A DNA stretch of 64,000 nucleotides from an uncultured bacterium (GCA_937872535.1 CALMTC010000011.1:124001-188000); one strand, 5' to 3'; counted from the first letter of the stretch, positions 46,406 through 56,830 are shown. A program made the numbers and translations. Notes: generated by a model from the letters alone, not told the origin.

Positions 46406-47215
46406 ATGAAAAAAATATTCTTAGTATTTACGCTTTTCTTCGTATCAATTACACAAGTAAACGCCCTCTATACGCCTACTCCAAACATCCAAAATCTTTG
46501 GCTACAGATACAAAATATAATCAACAGCAAACCACAAGGCGAAAGAGTAGTTTTTGCAAACCAGTTACATGAAAAAATTGAAGCCATCTTGCCAAGATAC
46601 GAATCCAAACATTCAATTTATAATCCACTTAGTTATTTCTCAGCTCAACTTGTAAAAAATTATTCTCTGGTTGACACATGATCAAACCCTATAGCTACAG
46701 GTACTTCAGCTACGACTTGAACAGTGAATCAGCCAGTAACTATATCGCTCACTGGGACAAAATTACAGTCAGGAAACTGTTTTTCAGGAGTTTTTATGAA
46801 TAATTTAGGTATATTTAATAACTCTGGCTGGTTGTTTTCAGGAGAATTAAATTCAGTAGAAGTAATTGAAGATATGGGTTCTTGTTATGTTGTGGGGCTT
46901 TCTCTTGATATTCCCAAAAACGAAATAAGATGATATTTGCTAGGGAGCAATTTCGCTATTCTGAGACAAAAAATAAGTTCTTTTTACTCACTCAATAGAG
47001 TATCTGGTGTTTTTAGTGACTATTTTGTATTTCAGTTCAATGTTTCAGAGCTATTACAGTTTGGTACTGGTAATTTCTACACTATAGTAAGTCCTTCTGG
47101 AGACATAGCTATCAAGCCAGGTCCATACTCTTACATCACCAACTTAGGTAATGGAATATTTGAAGTACAAGTCAGTCCATCAGGAACTCGTATGCAAATA
47201 GATTCTAACAACTAA
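46406..47215 (+). CDS. Secreted protein of unknown function
   Basis: 269 residues. Signal peptide MKKIFLVFTLFFVSITQVNA. Residues ~20-90 are helical, followed by a Thr/Gly-rich linker and a beta-rich domain with two cysteines (SGNCFSGVF, GSCYVVGL) that may form a disulfide. It lies just downstream of the S-layer-like gene and could be a partner, but has its own terminator on each side. No family recognised. Confidence 0.75.
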
Positions 47216-47222
47216 TTCCCAG

Positions 47223-47246
47223 TAAACCCCTTCGGGGGTTTTTTTC
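47223..47246 (+). terminator. Intrinsic terminator
   Basis: Stem AAACCCC / GGGGTTT with a TTCG loop and T run. Confidence 0.9.
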
Positions 47247-47352
47247 ATACATTTTTCCTAAATTTCTAATTGTAAAAAAATATAATAAATATATGATGAG
47301 AAAAAGGTGAGTTATATATTGAAAATCCACTTTATGATTTTATTGTGAGAAT

Positions 47353-47571
47353 ATGAAAAAATATCAAATTGAGATAGAAAAAGATGAAAATGGTATGTAT
47401 ATTGGCGAAGTTATTTGATTGCCAGCTTGTTATACTCAAGCTAGTTCTATTCCCGAGCTTTTAAATAGATTAGTTGAAGTAAGTGAAGGTAGTCTTGAGC
47501 TTCTCAGAGAATTATCTTCTCAAAAAACTACTTTTAAAGTCAGTTTGAATGTAGAATATGCCAAAGCTTAA
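47353..47571 (+). CDS. hicB: HicB-type antitoxin (locus 1)
   Basis: 72 residues: KYQIEIEKDENGMYIGEVIGLPACYTQASSIPELL matches the partial RNase H-like HicB fold. UGA encodes the Gly in EVIGLPAC. There is no obvious C-terminal DNA-binding domain, so it is a short HicB. It overlaps hicA by 14 bases, antitoxin first. In-frame ATGs at 47293 and 47296 are alternative starts, but the family begins near this one. Confidence 0.85.
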
Positions 47572-47782
47572 TCCAATAGCTCCAAGACAATTTATAAAAA
47601 TACTGAGCCAGCTTTGATTTAGTTTGCTAAGAATCAAGGGGAGTCATCACTTTTTTTCTCACCCAGACTGAAGAACAACAGTTATCCCAATTCATTGAAA
47701 TGAAGAACTTTCTATCTGAATATTAAAAAAAATCCTAAGAGATATATCTTTATCGGCATGAGATTTCCAAGAAAAAAGATAG
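47558..47782 (+). CDS. hicA: HicA-type mRNA interferase toxin (locus 1)
   Basis: 74 residues. IKGSHHFFSHPDGRTTVIPIHGNEELSIGILKKIL carries the dsRBD-like HicA pattern with the catalytic His in GSHHFF. Several Gly are UGA, so the toxin exists only in the recoded reading. It cleaves mRNA when free of HicB. Confidence 0.88.
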
Positions 47783-47789
47783 AAGCTCT

Positions 47790-47817
47790 AAACCTATCCC
47801 TGCGGGGGTTTTTTTCT
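47790..47817 (+). terminator. Intrinsic terminator of hicBA locus 1
   Basis: Stem AACC..CCC / GGGGGTT with loop TGC and T run; similar to the terminator at 47223 upstream of the module. Confidence 0.75.
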
Positions 47818-47878
47818 TATTTGCTTTCTATCTCACTTTTTTTATACTGACATCACTATTTACTCACCAACTTTCCCT

Positions 47879-48658
47879 ATGTCCACTTATCTCGGTCAAA
47901 ATTTTCTCTCTGATGACGAAATAATCTCCTATATAGCCAGTAAAATAGCATCTCTTTGCCAAGAAAAAAAATCTGAGGCGATTTTTGAAATCGGACCTGG
48001 TAAATGAGCGATCACGAGAGAAATTCGCTCGATTTCAAAAGATTTTTGGTGTTTCGAGAAAGACGAGACGATGAAGAATCATCTTAAGCCCCTCGTCGGC
48101 GACAAAATCATCTGGTGAGATATTCTAGATCTCGATATCGAGCACTTTATCAAAGAAAAAAATCTCAGCCCAGAAAAAATTTTCATAGTTTGAAACTTGC
48201 CATACTATATCACTTCACCGATTCTAAGAAAGTTTTTCTCCAGCTCTTTAAGCCATTTTTCTGGCTGATTTTTCATGATCCAGAAAGAAGTCGGCGACAA
48301 AATCAAAGTAGATGCCTCCAAAAAGTCCTATCTTCGACGACTTCTCAATTTTTTCTACGAAGTCACCTACTGTAAAACCGTTCCACCTAGCGCATTTTCC
48401 CCTGCTCCAAAGGTTCACAGCTGTCTCATATCTCTGACTCCAAAACCAACTCTCTGAAAATTTTTTACTCTGGTTTCTTATGAAAAGATGCTGGTTTTTC
48501 TGGATGCATTCTCCCCTTATAAAAGAAAAACTCTTTGAAAAATACAAAAAATGCTCTCCAAAAGTGAAGAGCAACCTACTTATTCCATCCCCGAGCACCT
48601 CGCTACTAAAAGGCTCGAAGAACTCACCCGATCAGATCTAGAAAGTATCTTAGGATAA
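47879..48658 (+). CDS. rsmA: 16S rRNA dimethyladenosine transferase
   Basis: 259 residues. QNFLSDDEII, SAM-binding EIGPGKGAITREI, catalytic GNLPYYITSPILR (NLPY motif) and VPPSAFSPAPKVHS are all family signatures. Gly of PGKG and VGNLPYY is UGA. It dimethylates two adenosines in the 3' hairpin of 16S rRNA. Also called ksgA. Convergent with tyrS. Confidence 0.96.
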
Positions 48659-48698
48659 GGAAATTGAAATTATGTGATTCCAGAAATAAAAATTTTTA

Positions 48699-49981
48699 TT
48701 ATTTTTTGAGGATAAGTTTAAAAGATTTTTTCCCTTTTTTAAGTAATCCAGCCTGTCAGCCAATCAGATCGCTAGCTTCCAAGACGCTGTCAAGCTTGTC
48801 AATTTTCTTGTCATTGAGCGAAACACCGCCAGCAGCCACGAGTTTTTAGCTTCGCTCTTCGAGGTAGTGAGTCCTGTCTCGACAATGAGATCCAGCAGAG
48901 GAGTTCAGAGAGCAGCACTAGCTCCTCAGAGTTCAGTCTTTATTGACTCGAGAGTTTGACTATCTAGTCATGCCAAAGCCGTCGAGCTATCATCTCCAAA
49001 CATCAGTCCAGAAATAGTATTTGCAAGTTTTGCAGCATTTTCTCCAAAAATTGTCTCGACAACATAGTTAGCGAGTTGTTGCTGTCCATATCTGAGCTCA
49101 GTTTTTTCTTGGTGTTTTTTGACGATATTGTCTACTTCGTCTATATTCAAAAGTGTCAAAATGAGTAAAAATCTGCGAACATCTTCATCAGCTGTATTCA
49201 AAAAATACTGGTACATTGAGTACGGAGTAGTCATCTCAGGATCGAGCCAGAGAGCATTTCCAGCGGATTTTCAGAATTTTTTTCCAGCAGAGTCGACGAG
49301 CAGAGGAGAGGTCATACCATAGACTTCTTTATCAAGTTTTTTTCTGACAAGTTCGACACCTGTCACGATATTTCATCGCTGGTCCGAGCCAGAAATTTCG
49401 AGAGTTACCCCGTGATCTTGGTAAAGCTTGAGAAAATCATAACCCTGCATCAGCATATAGCTAAACTCTGTAAAAGAGATAGATTTTTCAGGATCTTCAA
49501 TCCTTTTTTTCACAGTTTCCTTATTCATCATCTGATTGACCGTGATATATTTTCCTACCTCCCTCAAAAAACTTAGCCACTCCAAGCCTTTATAAAAGTC
49601 ATAGTTGTTGATCACTTGTACTTCAGCATCGAGCCCAGTCAGTTTTTTCAGATGAGTCATGATCGTATGCATCTGTTGTTCAATGGCTTTCACATTAGTC
49701 TCGAGAGTCTCGTTGTCCAAAAAATTTCTTTCGCTGTCTCTTCCACCTGGATCACCAATCATTCCAGTAGCTCCACCGACTATCAAGATCAGTTTATTTC
49801 ACTTTTTCAAATAATTCACAGCGGTCATAAAAACCACAAAATTTCCAAGATGCATCGAACGAGCTGTAGGATCTACACCAAAATACAAAGTTTGACCACC
49901 TTTATCAAACGAATCAAAAAAAGTGTCGCCTGTAGACTGGTAGAGAAGTCAGCGCTGTTCAAGTTCAGTTTTTAAATGCAT
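48699..49981 (-). CDS. tyrS: Tyrosyl-tRNA synthetase, with a frameshift near the 3' end
   Basis: About 427 residues. [20 protein letters not shown] carries the HIGH-type motif, [14 protein letters not shown] the tyrosine-binding signature, and KFGKSAGNAL the KMSKS loop. In GSDQWGN the Trp is CGA and the Gly UGA, side by side at 49373-49378. The C-terminal S4 domain ([19 protein letters not shown]) is in the -1 frame: at 48843-48847 there are five A where six would keep frame. This is a sequencing or assembly error, a real mutation, or a -1 slip at TAAAAAC. Confidence 0.93.
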
Positions 49982-50123
49982 CACGAATTCAAAAAAAATA
50001 AAAAAATAGTTGGTAACAAGCTAATCAAGAATCTCTTATTCACTAAAAGTTATAATCCTGATTATTTACTTTGTCTATACTTTTTATGAGCTTAGTTTCA
50101 ATCTTTCTTAGTTTTCTCGTTTG

Positions 50124-50663
50124 TCACGAAAGTAAATTTTGTTTATTGTGAAACTTTTTCCTACCTTGCACAAAGTTTTTATTGGAAATGCTCGTCAAAT
50201 TATCACTTTCCAAGCAATTTTTGATTGTATCTAAGAAGGCTGTAATATTGAAAAAATCACAATAATGTGACTCCCCTACAAGTTTTTCACACTTCTCAAG
50301 GAGATTTTTTTTATCAAAAGTATCGATTTTTTGAGTTTCAATTTTCTTTGAAATAATTTCGAGGAAAAAAAATAAATCATTTTGAAATTCAGAACTTTCT
50401 TCCTGTTTTTTATAGTCTTTTCTCAGTGTTTTATAGGCAATAAATTCATGCACCAGTTTTTCAATAAAACTATTTTCTATTTTTACTTTGTTTTCCTCGT
50501 TATCAAACTTCAGAGCAAAAAGGTCTTTTAGTCCTTCAGGATCCCAAATTTTAAATCTCTTTTTCTCATCTAAAAAAAGTGCAAAAAGATCTCCCTGAGC
50601 TAAAGAAATGATCGCTTCACTTTCAGATAAAAATGTATTACATGTTGTAGTTAAATTTTCCAT
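50124..50663 (-). CDS. Hypothetical protein, last gene of a minus-strand operon
   Basis: 179 residues, mixed charge, Phe/Lys/Glu/Leu-rich and mostly helical, with no signal peptide. No known motif. Its ATG lies one base after the stop of the M20 peptidase gene (TAAcATG), so translation is probably coupled. It ends with a basic tail (GRKKFHNKQNLLS). Function unknown; its context suggests work with the peptidase and ligase. Confidence 0.75.
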   Translation of the reverse strand: MENLTTTCNTFLSESEAIISLAQGDLFALFLDEKKRFKIWDPEGLKDLFALKFDNEENKVKIENSFIEKLVHEFIAYKTLRKDYKKQEESSEFQNDLFFFLEIISKKIETQKIDTFDKKNLLEKCEKLVGESHYCDFFNITAFLDTIKNCLESDNLTSISNKNFVQGRKKFHNKQNLLS

Positions 50664-50664
50664 G

Positions 50665-51780
50665 TTAATTGGATCTACTATAATTCAAGATAAAATTTTT
50701 ATAAATGCTATAAAGCTTTTCAAAATCATTTGTATCTACTCGTTCCTCTTGGCCGTGCGTGTTTCAAGATGTTGGTTTTTGTAATATCACTTTTCATCCT
50801 GCTTCAGAGAAAAATCTACCATCGGATCCTCAATGTTCTTGAGAAAAAAAACAATAATCTCCAAGTATTTCTTTTGAGATTTGAAGGTATTTTTGTAGTT
50901 GTGGATCATTCTCATCTGTAAAAAGCATTTCAGCTTCAAGAGATCAAATGATTTCACATTCACATTCAATAGCTACTTTTTCAACTATTTTTTTTACATG
51001 GTTTAAATTTTTATGTTCTTCTGTAAATCTAATGTCAATTTTCGCTTGAGCAGCAGCAGGTAGCGTATTTAATGCAGTTCCTCATTCTATAACATTGAGA
51101 TTTACGCTTGTAGATCGGTGATTTTCTGTTTGGAAAAGTTTGTCATCATTTTGAAGCAGTTTTTTAATTTTATGATAGAATGTCAAAATTTTTTCTATAG
51201 CATTTTTTCCTTCTCGGGGTCTGGAAGAGTGACAAGCAATTCAGACAGCAGAAACAGTAAGTCATAAAATACCCTTTTCTTTTAAAATAATTTCATTAAT
51301 CGGAGTCCCAGAGTCAGGTATCAAGATATAATCTCAGCGATATCACATTTTTATCAGCTGTTCTGTCCCATCAAATCATCAAATTTCTTCATCTGTCGTA
51401 AGTATCAAAGAGACTTTTTGAGAAATTTTCATATCTCCAAGTTCTTTCATAAGGTACATCATGATAGCCACTCCACTCTTCATATCTCCAGCTCCTCTTC
51501 AAAAAATTTTATTTTCTGCTAAAATTCCCAAAAATTGATCATCTCCAGCAGGTACTACATCTAAGTGTCAACTCATGACAACATCGTTTTCTAGTCAATC
51601 ATGGTTTGATATTATTATTGAAGGTTTATTATTGAAGATAAACTGTTTGATAGTCAGTCAATGAGAATCAGAAAAATAATCTGATACAAAATCAATAATT
51701 TGATTAAGTTCTTCTATACGAGATGAAATTGACTTTATCTTAACAAGATCTTGTGTGAGTTTAATAAGCTTTTTTTTCAT
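50665..51780 (-). CDS. M20-family metallopeptidase (ArgE/DapE-like)
   Basis: 371 residues. Zinc ligands in SGHLDVVPAG, GRGAGDMKSGVAIMM and TTDEEIGG; dimerisation domain with CHSSRPWEGKNAIE (Trp is CGA at 51214-51216, family SRPW.G.NA) and SVNLNVIEGGTALN. It hydrolyses an amide bond in a small peptide or N-acyl amino acid; substrate unknown. Its start overlaps the upstream ligase gene by 20 bases. Lysine-biosynthesis neighbours are absent, so a DapE role is unlikely. Confidence 0.92.
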
Positions 51781-52717
51781 ACTGAACATTATTTTCTAAA
51801 ACCTCCATAATAAGAGAGTTATTATGATTGACGAATTGTGATATTTTATTAATATCGTTTCAAGGTCAGTCAGATAGCCTTGCTTCGAGAGTATATATTC
51901 AGTTTGCAGGTTGTTTTATAGAAAATCATCGATGATCTCTATTGGGTTGAAGATTATGTCAAAAGTCACTAGGATTTAAAATAATTCCATTCTTTTTGAA
52001 AAAACGCTCCATCACAAACTGTCTCTTATCTCACTTTATCTCTATGGGTTCTTTTAGACTAGATACGACATCTCACACTAGTTTTTTTCTTGTTTCAACC
52101 AGTTTTGATCGATTTTTGAAGCGCTCTTTTGACATGTTGTATTTTAAGTACCATTCTGGATTATCTTGCATTTCTTGCGATATCTTTATAGCTATTTCTG
52201 GTCGTAGATCAAATGTAGTATTGTTGTCTCATCAAAAAAAGTGCATATGGAGAGATGTTGTGCCAGCGCAGTATCACAAATATTCTTCACAGTCTTCTAA
52301 GGTATTGATAAGATTGTTCACATAATCAGAAAACTCAGATCATCAGTAATTTTTAGAAACTCGATCTTTTTGAGGATTTGTAGGAACTGGGCGGCTATAG
52401 TTTTGAGGGAATGGAGGTTGTTTATCGCTAATTACCAATCATAGTGATTTTGCAATTTCTTCTGTGATTTGATGTAAGACAGTAGTATGTTCAATCACAT
52501 CATTGAGTTTTCATGGTTTCGTATTAAATTCTACCATATTTGCAAGTCATTCAGGGACAAATTTACCGTGTTCTTTGAGTTCCTTATAGAGAGGTTTTCT
52601 AGTTTCATCAATAAACCTATTGAAGACTTGTTCTCAATCTAATTCCATACAGGGATCTCAAGATTTATCAACAAATCCATATTCACACTCTACTCAATAA
52701 GAATAATTCTTTTCCAT
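51761..52717 (-). CDS. GCS2/amidoligase-like carboxylate-amine ligase
   Basis: 318 residues. N-terminal YGVECEYGFVDKSG resembles the G-x-E-x-E start of glutamine-synthetase-fold ligases (GCS2 and amidoligase families). VPEGLANMVEFNTKPGKLND, TTSLHMHF and GIYTLEARLSDGP agree with the later acidic and His positions (vE..T.P, HmH, EaRl). It may join an amino acid or amine to a carboxylate using ATP. Assignment is by eye and moderate. First gene of a three-gene operon with an M20 peptidase and an orphan. Confidence 0.6.
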
Positions 52718-53061
52718 TTTCTATTATCAAGATATAAAAAACCCTCCAGCGATGAGCAGGGGGGATTTATTTGACAGCTTATGATTTTAGAAACTAATCA
52801 CTTTTTATTGTCAACAAAACTCCCCTTCTTTCCATGTAGAGGTTTCGAATCATATAAATCAAGTGAACTGTTAGTTTCATTTCGATAGTTGACAATTAAA
52901 GTACTTTCTGAATAAGAATGTTTTTTTATTTTTCAAGAGGAAATAGATTATTTTCTTTATTCTTCAAAGAAAACCTGAAAACTAGCTTTTTGATAGTAAA
53001 TAGATATAGTCAGAGAAGAAAAATTTGACATTAAATTTGTTTTTAGTTATCGACTTCCCAA
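52718..53061. other. Intergenic region between divergent genes
   Basis: 344 bases. A GC-rich inverted repeat CCCTCC / GGGGGG (52743-52764) sits just upstream of the ligase gene. TTGACA motifs lie at 52895 and 53028. No gene supported. It should hold the promoters of the minus-strand operon and of trmD. Confidence 0.4.
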
Positions 53062-53757
53062 ATGAATATTTTCTGTGTCTCTATTTTGCCAGATATTTAC
53101 GACAGTTTCAAGAATCTCTCTCTCGTCAAAAGAGCTCAAGAAAACGAGCTTATTACTTTTGAAGTCGTCAATCCTAGAGATTTTTGTCTCGACAAACATA
53201 GACAAGTAGACGACGATATTTACGGCTGATGACCAGGTCTTTTGATTAAAGCGAAACCAGTTGTCGATGCTGTCGAGCATATTTTTGCTACCAAGATTTC
53301 GTCAAAAACTAAAAAATCTGACACAGCTATCATCTATTGTGCTCCATCTGAGATGGAATTTACTCAGCACACAGCTTACGAACTTGTCGGCAAAAAAAAC
53401 ATAATTTTTATTGTAGGGAGATACGAGTGAATAGATCATCGTTTTGAACTTTATCTTCAAAAAAAATATAAAAAAAATTTTATGAGAATTTCACTTGGCA
53501 AGTTTGTCACTATGGGCTGAGAAACACCGAGCATGGTCATGATCGAAGCTATTACCAGACTTATTCCATGAGTCTTGCACGATGAGACGAGCGTGGACGA
53601 TGAGAGCTACTCACCTTCCGACAATCTCCAGACGCTCGAGTATCCTCAGTACACTAGGCCAGAGGAGCTTCGAGGTATGGAAGTTCCTGAGGTTTTGCTC
53701 TCTTGAAATCATCAAAAAATAGCCAAACGAAAAGCTGAAAATAAAAAAAGTCAATAA
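53062..53757 (+). CDS. trmD: tRNA (guanine-N1)-methyltransferase TrmD
   Basis: 231 residues. YGGGPGLLIK (two of its three Gly in a row are UGA), [31 protein letters not shown] and [11 protein letters not shown] are the knot-fold SAM-site signatures. VPEVLLSGNHQKIAKWK ends with Trp as CGA (53728-53730), invariant in relatives. It methylates G37 of tRNAs reading CNN, including Pro and Leu, and prevents frameshifts. It stands alone, not in the usual rpsP-rimM-trmD-rplS operon. Confidence 0.97.
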
Positions 53758-53782
53758 ATAAAAAATAATTTTCTGGTTTATG

Positions 53783-53812
53783 GTCTGTCTTGATTTGACA
53801 GATTTTTTTTTG
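53783..53812 (+). terminator. Intrinsic terminator of trmD
   Basis: Stem TCTGTC / GACAGA with loop TTGATTT and a run of nine T. A CTGG element (53762-53776) lies between the stop and this hairpin. Confidence 0.85.
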
Positions 53813-54091
53813 TGATTAAAATAAGACCGTACGACAAAAGATTATGAATTTAATTTGCACGGGTCCGGAGAACAAAGCAAACCATATCTTGAGTCACTAA
53901 CAAAACATAAAATGCGAAGTGAAAATGCTAGTTGACCCTTATTATTCATCTGACGCAAGCAGTGTATGAGTGAAAACCACTTTAATATTCTGTGCCCTTG
54001 TAAAAAGTCCTAGTAAAGCTCTAAAAGAAACGACCTGTGTCCATACTGTCAAAGTGTGTCCAGAGAAAAAATTTATTTTGTGTAAAAGATT
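53813..54091 (+). other. Unexplained, possibly structured non-coding region
   Basis: 279 bases, less AT-rich than other intergenic DNA. It contains a GGTCCGG core, short complementary pairs (GCAC near 53858 and GTGC near 53993) and a hairpin GTG-AAAAC-CAC (53970-53980). No conserved protein frame and no match by eye to tmRNA, RNase P RNA or SRP RNA. It could be an unknown small RNA or a long leader of the next gene. Confidence 0.3.
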
Positions 54092-54421
54092 ATGTTCCAA
54101 ACACAAACAGCTATTCTTGATTTTAAAAAAATGTCCTACGATGACAAATTGAAAAAAGTAAAAGAAGCTCTTGAATTGGTGAAAAACAAATCTTCACAGT
54201 TTCAAGATTTACATGCTCTTTGTAATTTGACTCCCCAGCCGATGGAAAGTATTCTCGACATGACCTACGAAACTATTATGCAAACAGTCCAAAGTAATGA
54301 AGAAAAAAACTACCAAGATTCTATAGTAGTGATGAAGGAAAAACAGAAAAAACTAGAAGAACAGTATCAAAAAGAAAAACAAGAAGCTCTATGAGCAGAA
54401 GATTTATTGGGCAGAATTTAA
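54092..54421 (+). CDS. Small helical hypothetical protein
   Basis: 109 residues. Charged, Lys/Glu/Gln-rich; the C-terminal half (MKEKQKKLEEQYQKEKQEAL) is a probable coiled coil. No family recognised. It precedes another orphan by 19 bases, probably in one transcript. Confidence 0.7.
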
Positions 54422-54440
54422 TTGTTTATCAAATTTTATT

Positions 54441-54965
54441 ATGAGTTGACCAGAAAAAGAACTTTCGAAAATTGATATGAAAGATACTCGAAAATTGAAA
54501 TGAGCAGAATTGAGAGCTCTAAAGAGTATTGATAATCCAGAAACAGAAAATCAAAAAAAAGAGATTAATAAAATTATTGACGAAAAATTTCGTATGAAAG
54601 ATGTTCTTTCTAGAATGTACGGCCTCAAGTTCGACAAACAACTTCTTGATTATGGGAAAGACAAAGCCGCAGGTAATCCAACGAAGTCTGAAGTGAAATT
54701 CCTTTATGAAGTAATTCTTAACGCAGGAGAATTTAATAAAATTGGAATACTGAAAAAAGAAAGAATCGCAGAAATGATAGAAGATAAAGTAGATATTGTC
54801 GGTGTCATGCAACTATACCTCAAAAATGCCTGATATTTCGACTGAGAAATAGACTGAAGAACAAGTATTCAGCTTATGAAGGCTTTTATGAAATACAGAA
54901 ACGACACTATGAGTACAGAAATAACTCAGCAAAAAATGCCAGAAAAAATAGAACAAGAAAAATAA
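54441..54965 (+). CDS. Hypothetical protein
   Basis: 174 residues, Lys/Glu-rich and helical (NKIIDEKFRMKDVLSRMYGL...), with UGA glycines. No signal peptide or membrane segment. No family recognised. Confidence 0.7.
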
Positions 54966-55210
54966 AATGAAAGGGCAGAGAAGGGAATTTTTTGTGCCGG
55001 CAAACAATTACTCCTCTATCAAGGTCGCGCTACCCTCTTTTTCATAAAATTAAAATTCTGGTAAAATAAAAAGCCGCAGTTTTCTGCTCCTCAAAACAGT
55101 TTACAATAAATATTTTTTCTCTGATAAATTCGTAAGAATTCCTAAAGATCAAAGAAAAAGTGTTTATGCAATAACTCTATATTTTTTTGAATTTTTTACC
55201 AAAAATTACA
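54966..55210. other. Intergenic region with a GC-rich patch
   Basis: 245 bases. 54967-55045 is clearly richer in G+C than its surroundings, with an 8-base palindrome TGCCGGCA and a short GGT/ACC hairpin. A 26-codon frame (starting MKGQRREFFV) fills it but lacks support. The CTGG element at 55046-55061 follows. Confidence 0.4.
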
Positions 55211-56107
55211 ATGTCAGAAACGTACTATGAAGGAGAATATCCTAAAACACAAATTCCTAAAACCTCTAAAACACAAATATTAGAAAGGTTTCAGGACAAA
55301 GAGTTCAGAAGCAGACTTATGGACCCAGAAAAAAAAGCTGAGCTAGAAAAAGAATTAGAGGATCTAAAGGGAGATATAAATAAAGAGCTAGGTGATTTTT
55401 TGCAAGAAGAAATTAATAAAAAGATTGAAAATCTCACTCCTACTCAAAAAGAAGAATTAAAAAATGCTTCTGCTCCACAAGCTGTCACGGACCAATCACT
55501 AAAGGCTCTATTTGGAGCTATGTATTTTCTAGAAAGAAAAAAAGATGAAACAGTTAATCTTTCATTCGAAAAAGTAAAAGAAAATATCTTATCAAAGATA
55601 TGAGAAAATAAAAACTGAGGAATAGAAGTAGACTCTACTACTTGGTGACGAAAAATGCCATCTATTGTGAAGTCTGATACACTACCAGCTGATATCAAGT
55701 CAAACACTCCATGAGAAACTGAAGAAGTTGATCCTTATGCTTGAGACAAATATGAATCTATGATCGAAGAAATAAAATGAAAAAGTTATTCTCTGGTAGA
55801 TCTATTTTGAAATGATGAGAAAGCGAAAGAAAAATACAGTAAGTTTTTCGATGGATTTAAGTCATATATACCTTTACCTCGAAATACTTCAAATCCTTGA
55901 GAGATAGGTTTCGAAGCCTCAACAATGAAAACTATAGATCAGAACTGAGAGAAGTTTTTGCAGTTCACTCTTGATGAAAGAGGAAAAAATAGGGAATCAT
56001 TTAAAGATATAAAAATAAAACTTGCAGACATAATGACAGATAAATCTTTTGATGAAGCTAAATTTAAAGAAAAATTGAAAGCAATAGTTGAAAATTTAGT
56101 AGTATAA
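55211..56107 (+). CDS. Hypothetical helical protein
   Basis: 298 residues from the ATG; an upstream TTG at 55187 is an alternative start. Lys/Glu/Asp-rich with a probable coiled-coil (EKKAELEKELEDLKGDINKE). No signal peptide. No family recognised. Its 3' side carries a copied end of the reductase gene (next feature). Confidence 0.7.
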
Positions 56108-56108
56108 A

Positions 56109-56157
56109 AATTTCTAATATTTTTAGAAAAAATCATCTCTTTAGGGTGATTTTTTTT
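56109..56157 (+). repeat. Duplicated 3' end of the downstream reductase gene, also a terminator
   Basis: 49 bases matching 56826-56874 at all but about four positions. At the second site this sequence encodes the last residues of the minus-strand reductase (KEMIFFEKY). Here it no longer codes but forms the stem AATCATC / GGTGATT with a T run, ending the plus-strand gene before it. The two copies flank the hicBA module. Confidence 0.8.
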
Positions 56158-56311
56158 GATGAAAAATTTGAACTATGAGTTGAAAAATCTATTAGTGGTT
56201 TTCAAAAACCAAATTTCTCCCAGCTTTTCTTATGTATTTCCCAACATTATTCTTGTTTTTTCGGGATTTTTTTTTATATTTACGAAGTTTTAGATTTTCT
56301 CATTAATATTA

Positions 56312-56530
56312 ATGTTTTCAAAAGTAGACCCAGATACGACGATAAGCTCATTTTTGTTATCCATTCTTAGGAGAACAGATTTTGAATTTGATAAATCTGT
56401 AAACCAGCGGGTTGCAACGATCAGTGGTCTTGCATGATACTACTGACAATGAGATACAAAAAACCAAGCTTTTAGTAACTTGATAGAAATTTATCTCGAT
56501 ACATTTGATCTACAAAATGTGAAATCCTAA
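56312..56530 (+). CDS. hicB: HicB-type antitoxin (locus 2)
   Basis: 72 residues. VNQWVATISGLAGYYGQGDTKNQAFSNLIEIYLDTF fits the HicB pattern (WVA.. L.G....G.T..EA..NL.E). The Trp of QWVA is CGG (56408-56410), a typical Trp position. It overlaps hicA by 14 bases, exactly as at locus 1. Confidence 0.87.
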
Positions 56531-56738
56531 TCCCTTGAAAAGAAAGGATTTCATTGAGAAATTAAAGGCACTTTGATTTTCTGGTCCACTCTCCTGAGGT
56601 AATCATCAAGTAATGTTCAAAAATGGCGTCAAGATAGCCATACCAAATCCACATTGAAACAAAGATATATGAGTCATCATAATAAGCAAGGTTTGTAAAA
56701 CTATTTGAATAGAGATCAAAGAGTTCATGGATATATAA
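56517..56738 (+). CDS. hicA: HicA-type mRNA interferase toxin (locus 2)
   Basis: 73 residues. KRKDFIEKLKALGFSGPLSGGNHQVMFKNGVKIAIPNPHGNKDIG is a clear HicA sequence with catalytic His in GGNHQ. Five or more Gly are UGA. It differs strongly from locus 1, so the two modules are not recent duplicates. Confidence 0.92.
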
Positions 56739-56830
56739 TATTTCTCAAATTTAACTATCAAATATTAACGGTAAATGGTTAACAATCAAAAAAATACCAG
56801 AAATTATAGAAAATAGATTATCCAGTATTT

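Noticed and set aside
53813-54091. SRP RNA (4.5S) because of the GGTCCGGA sequence
   Set aside because: The stem next to the tetraloop does not pair and the conserved AGCAGC side is absent.
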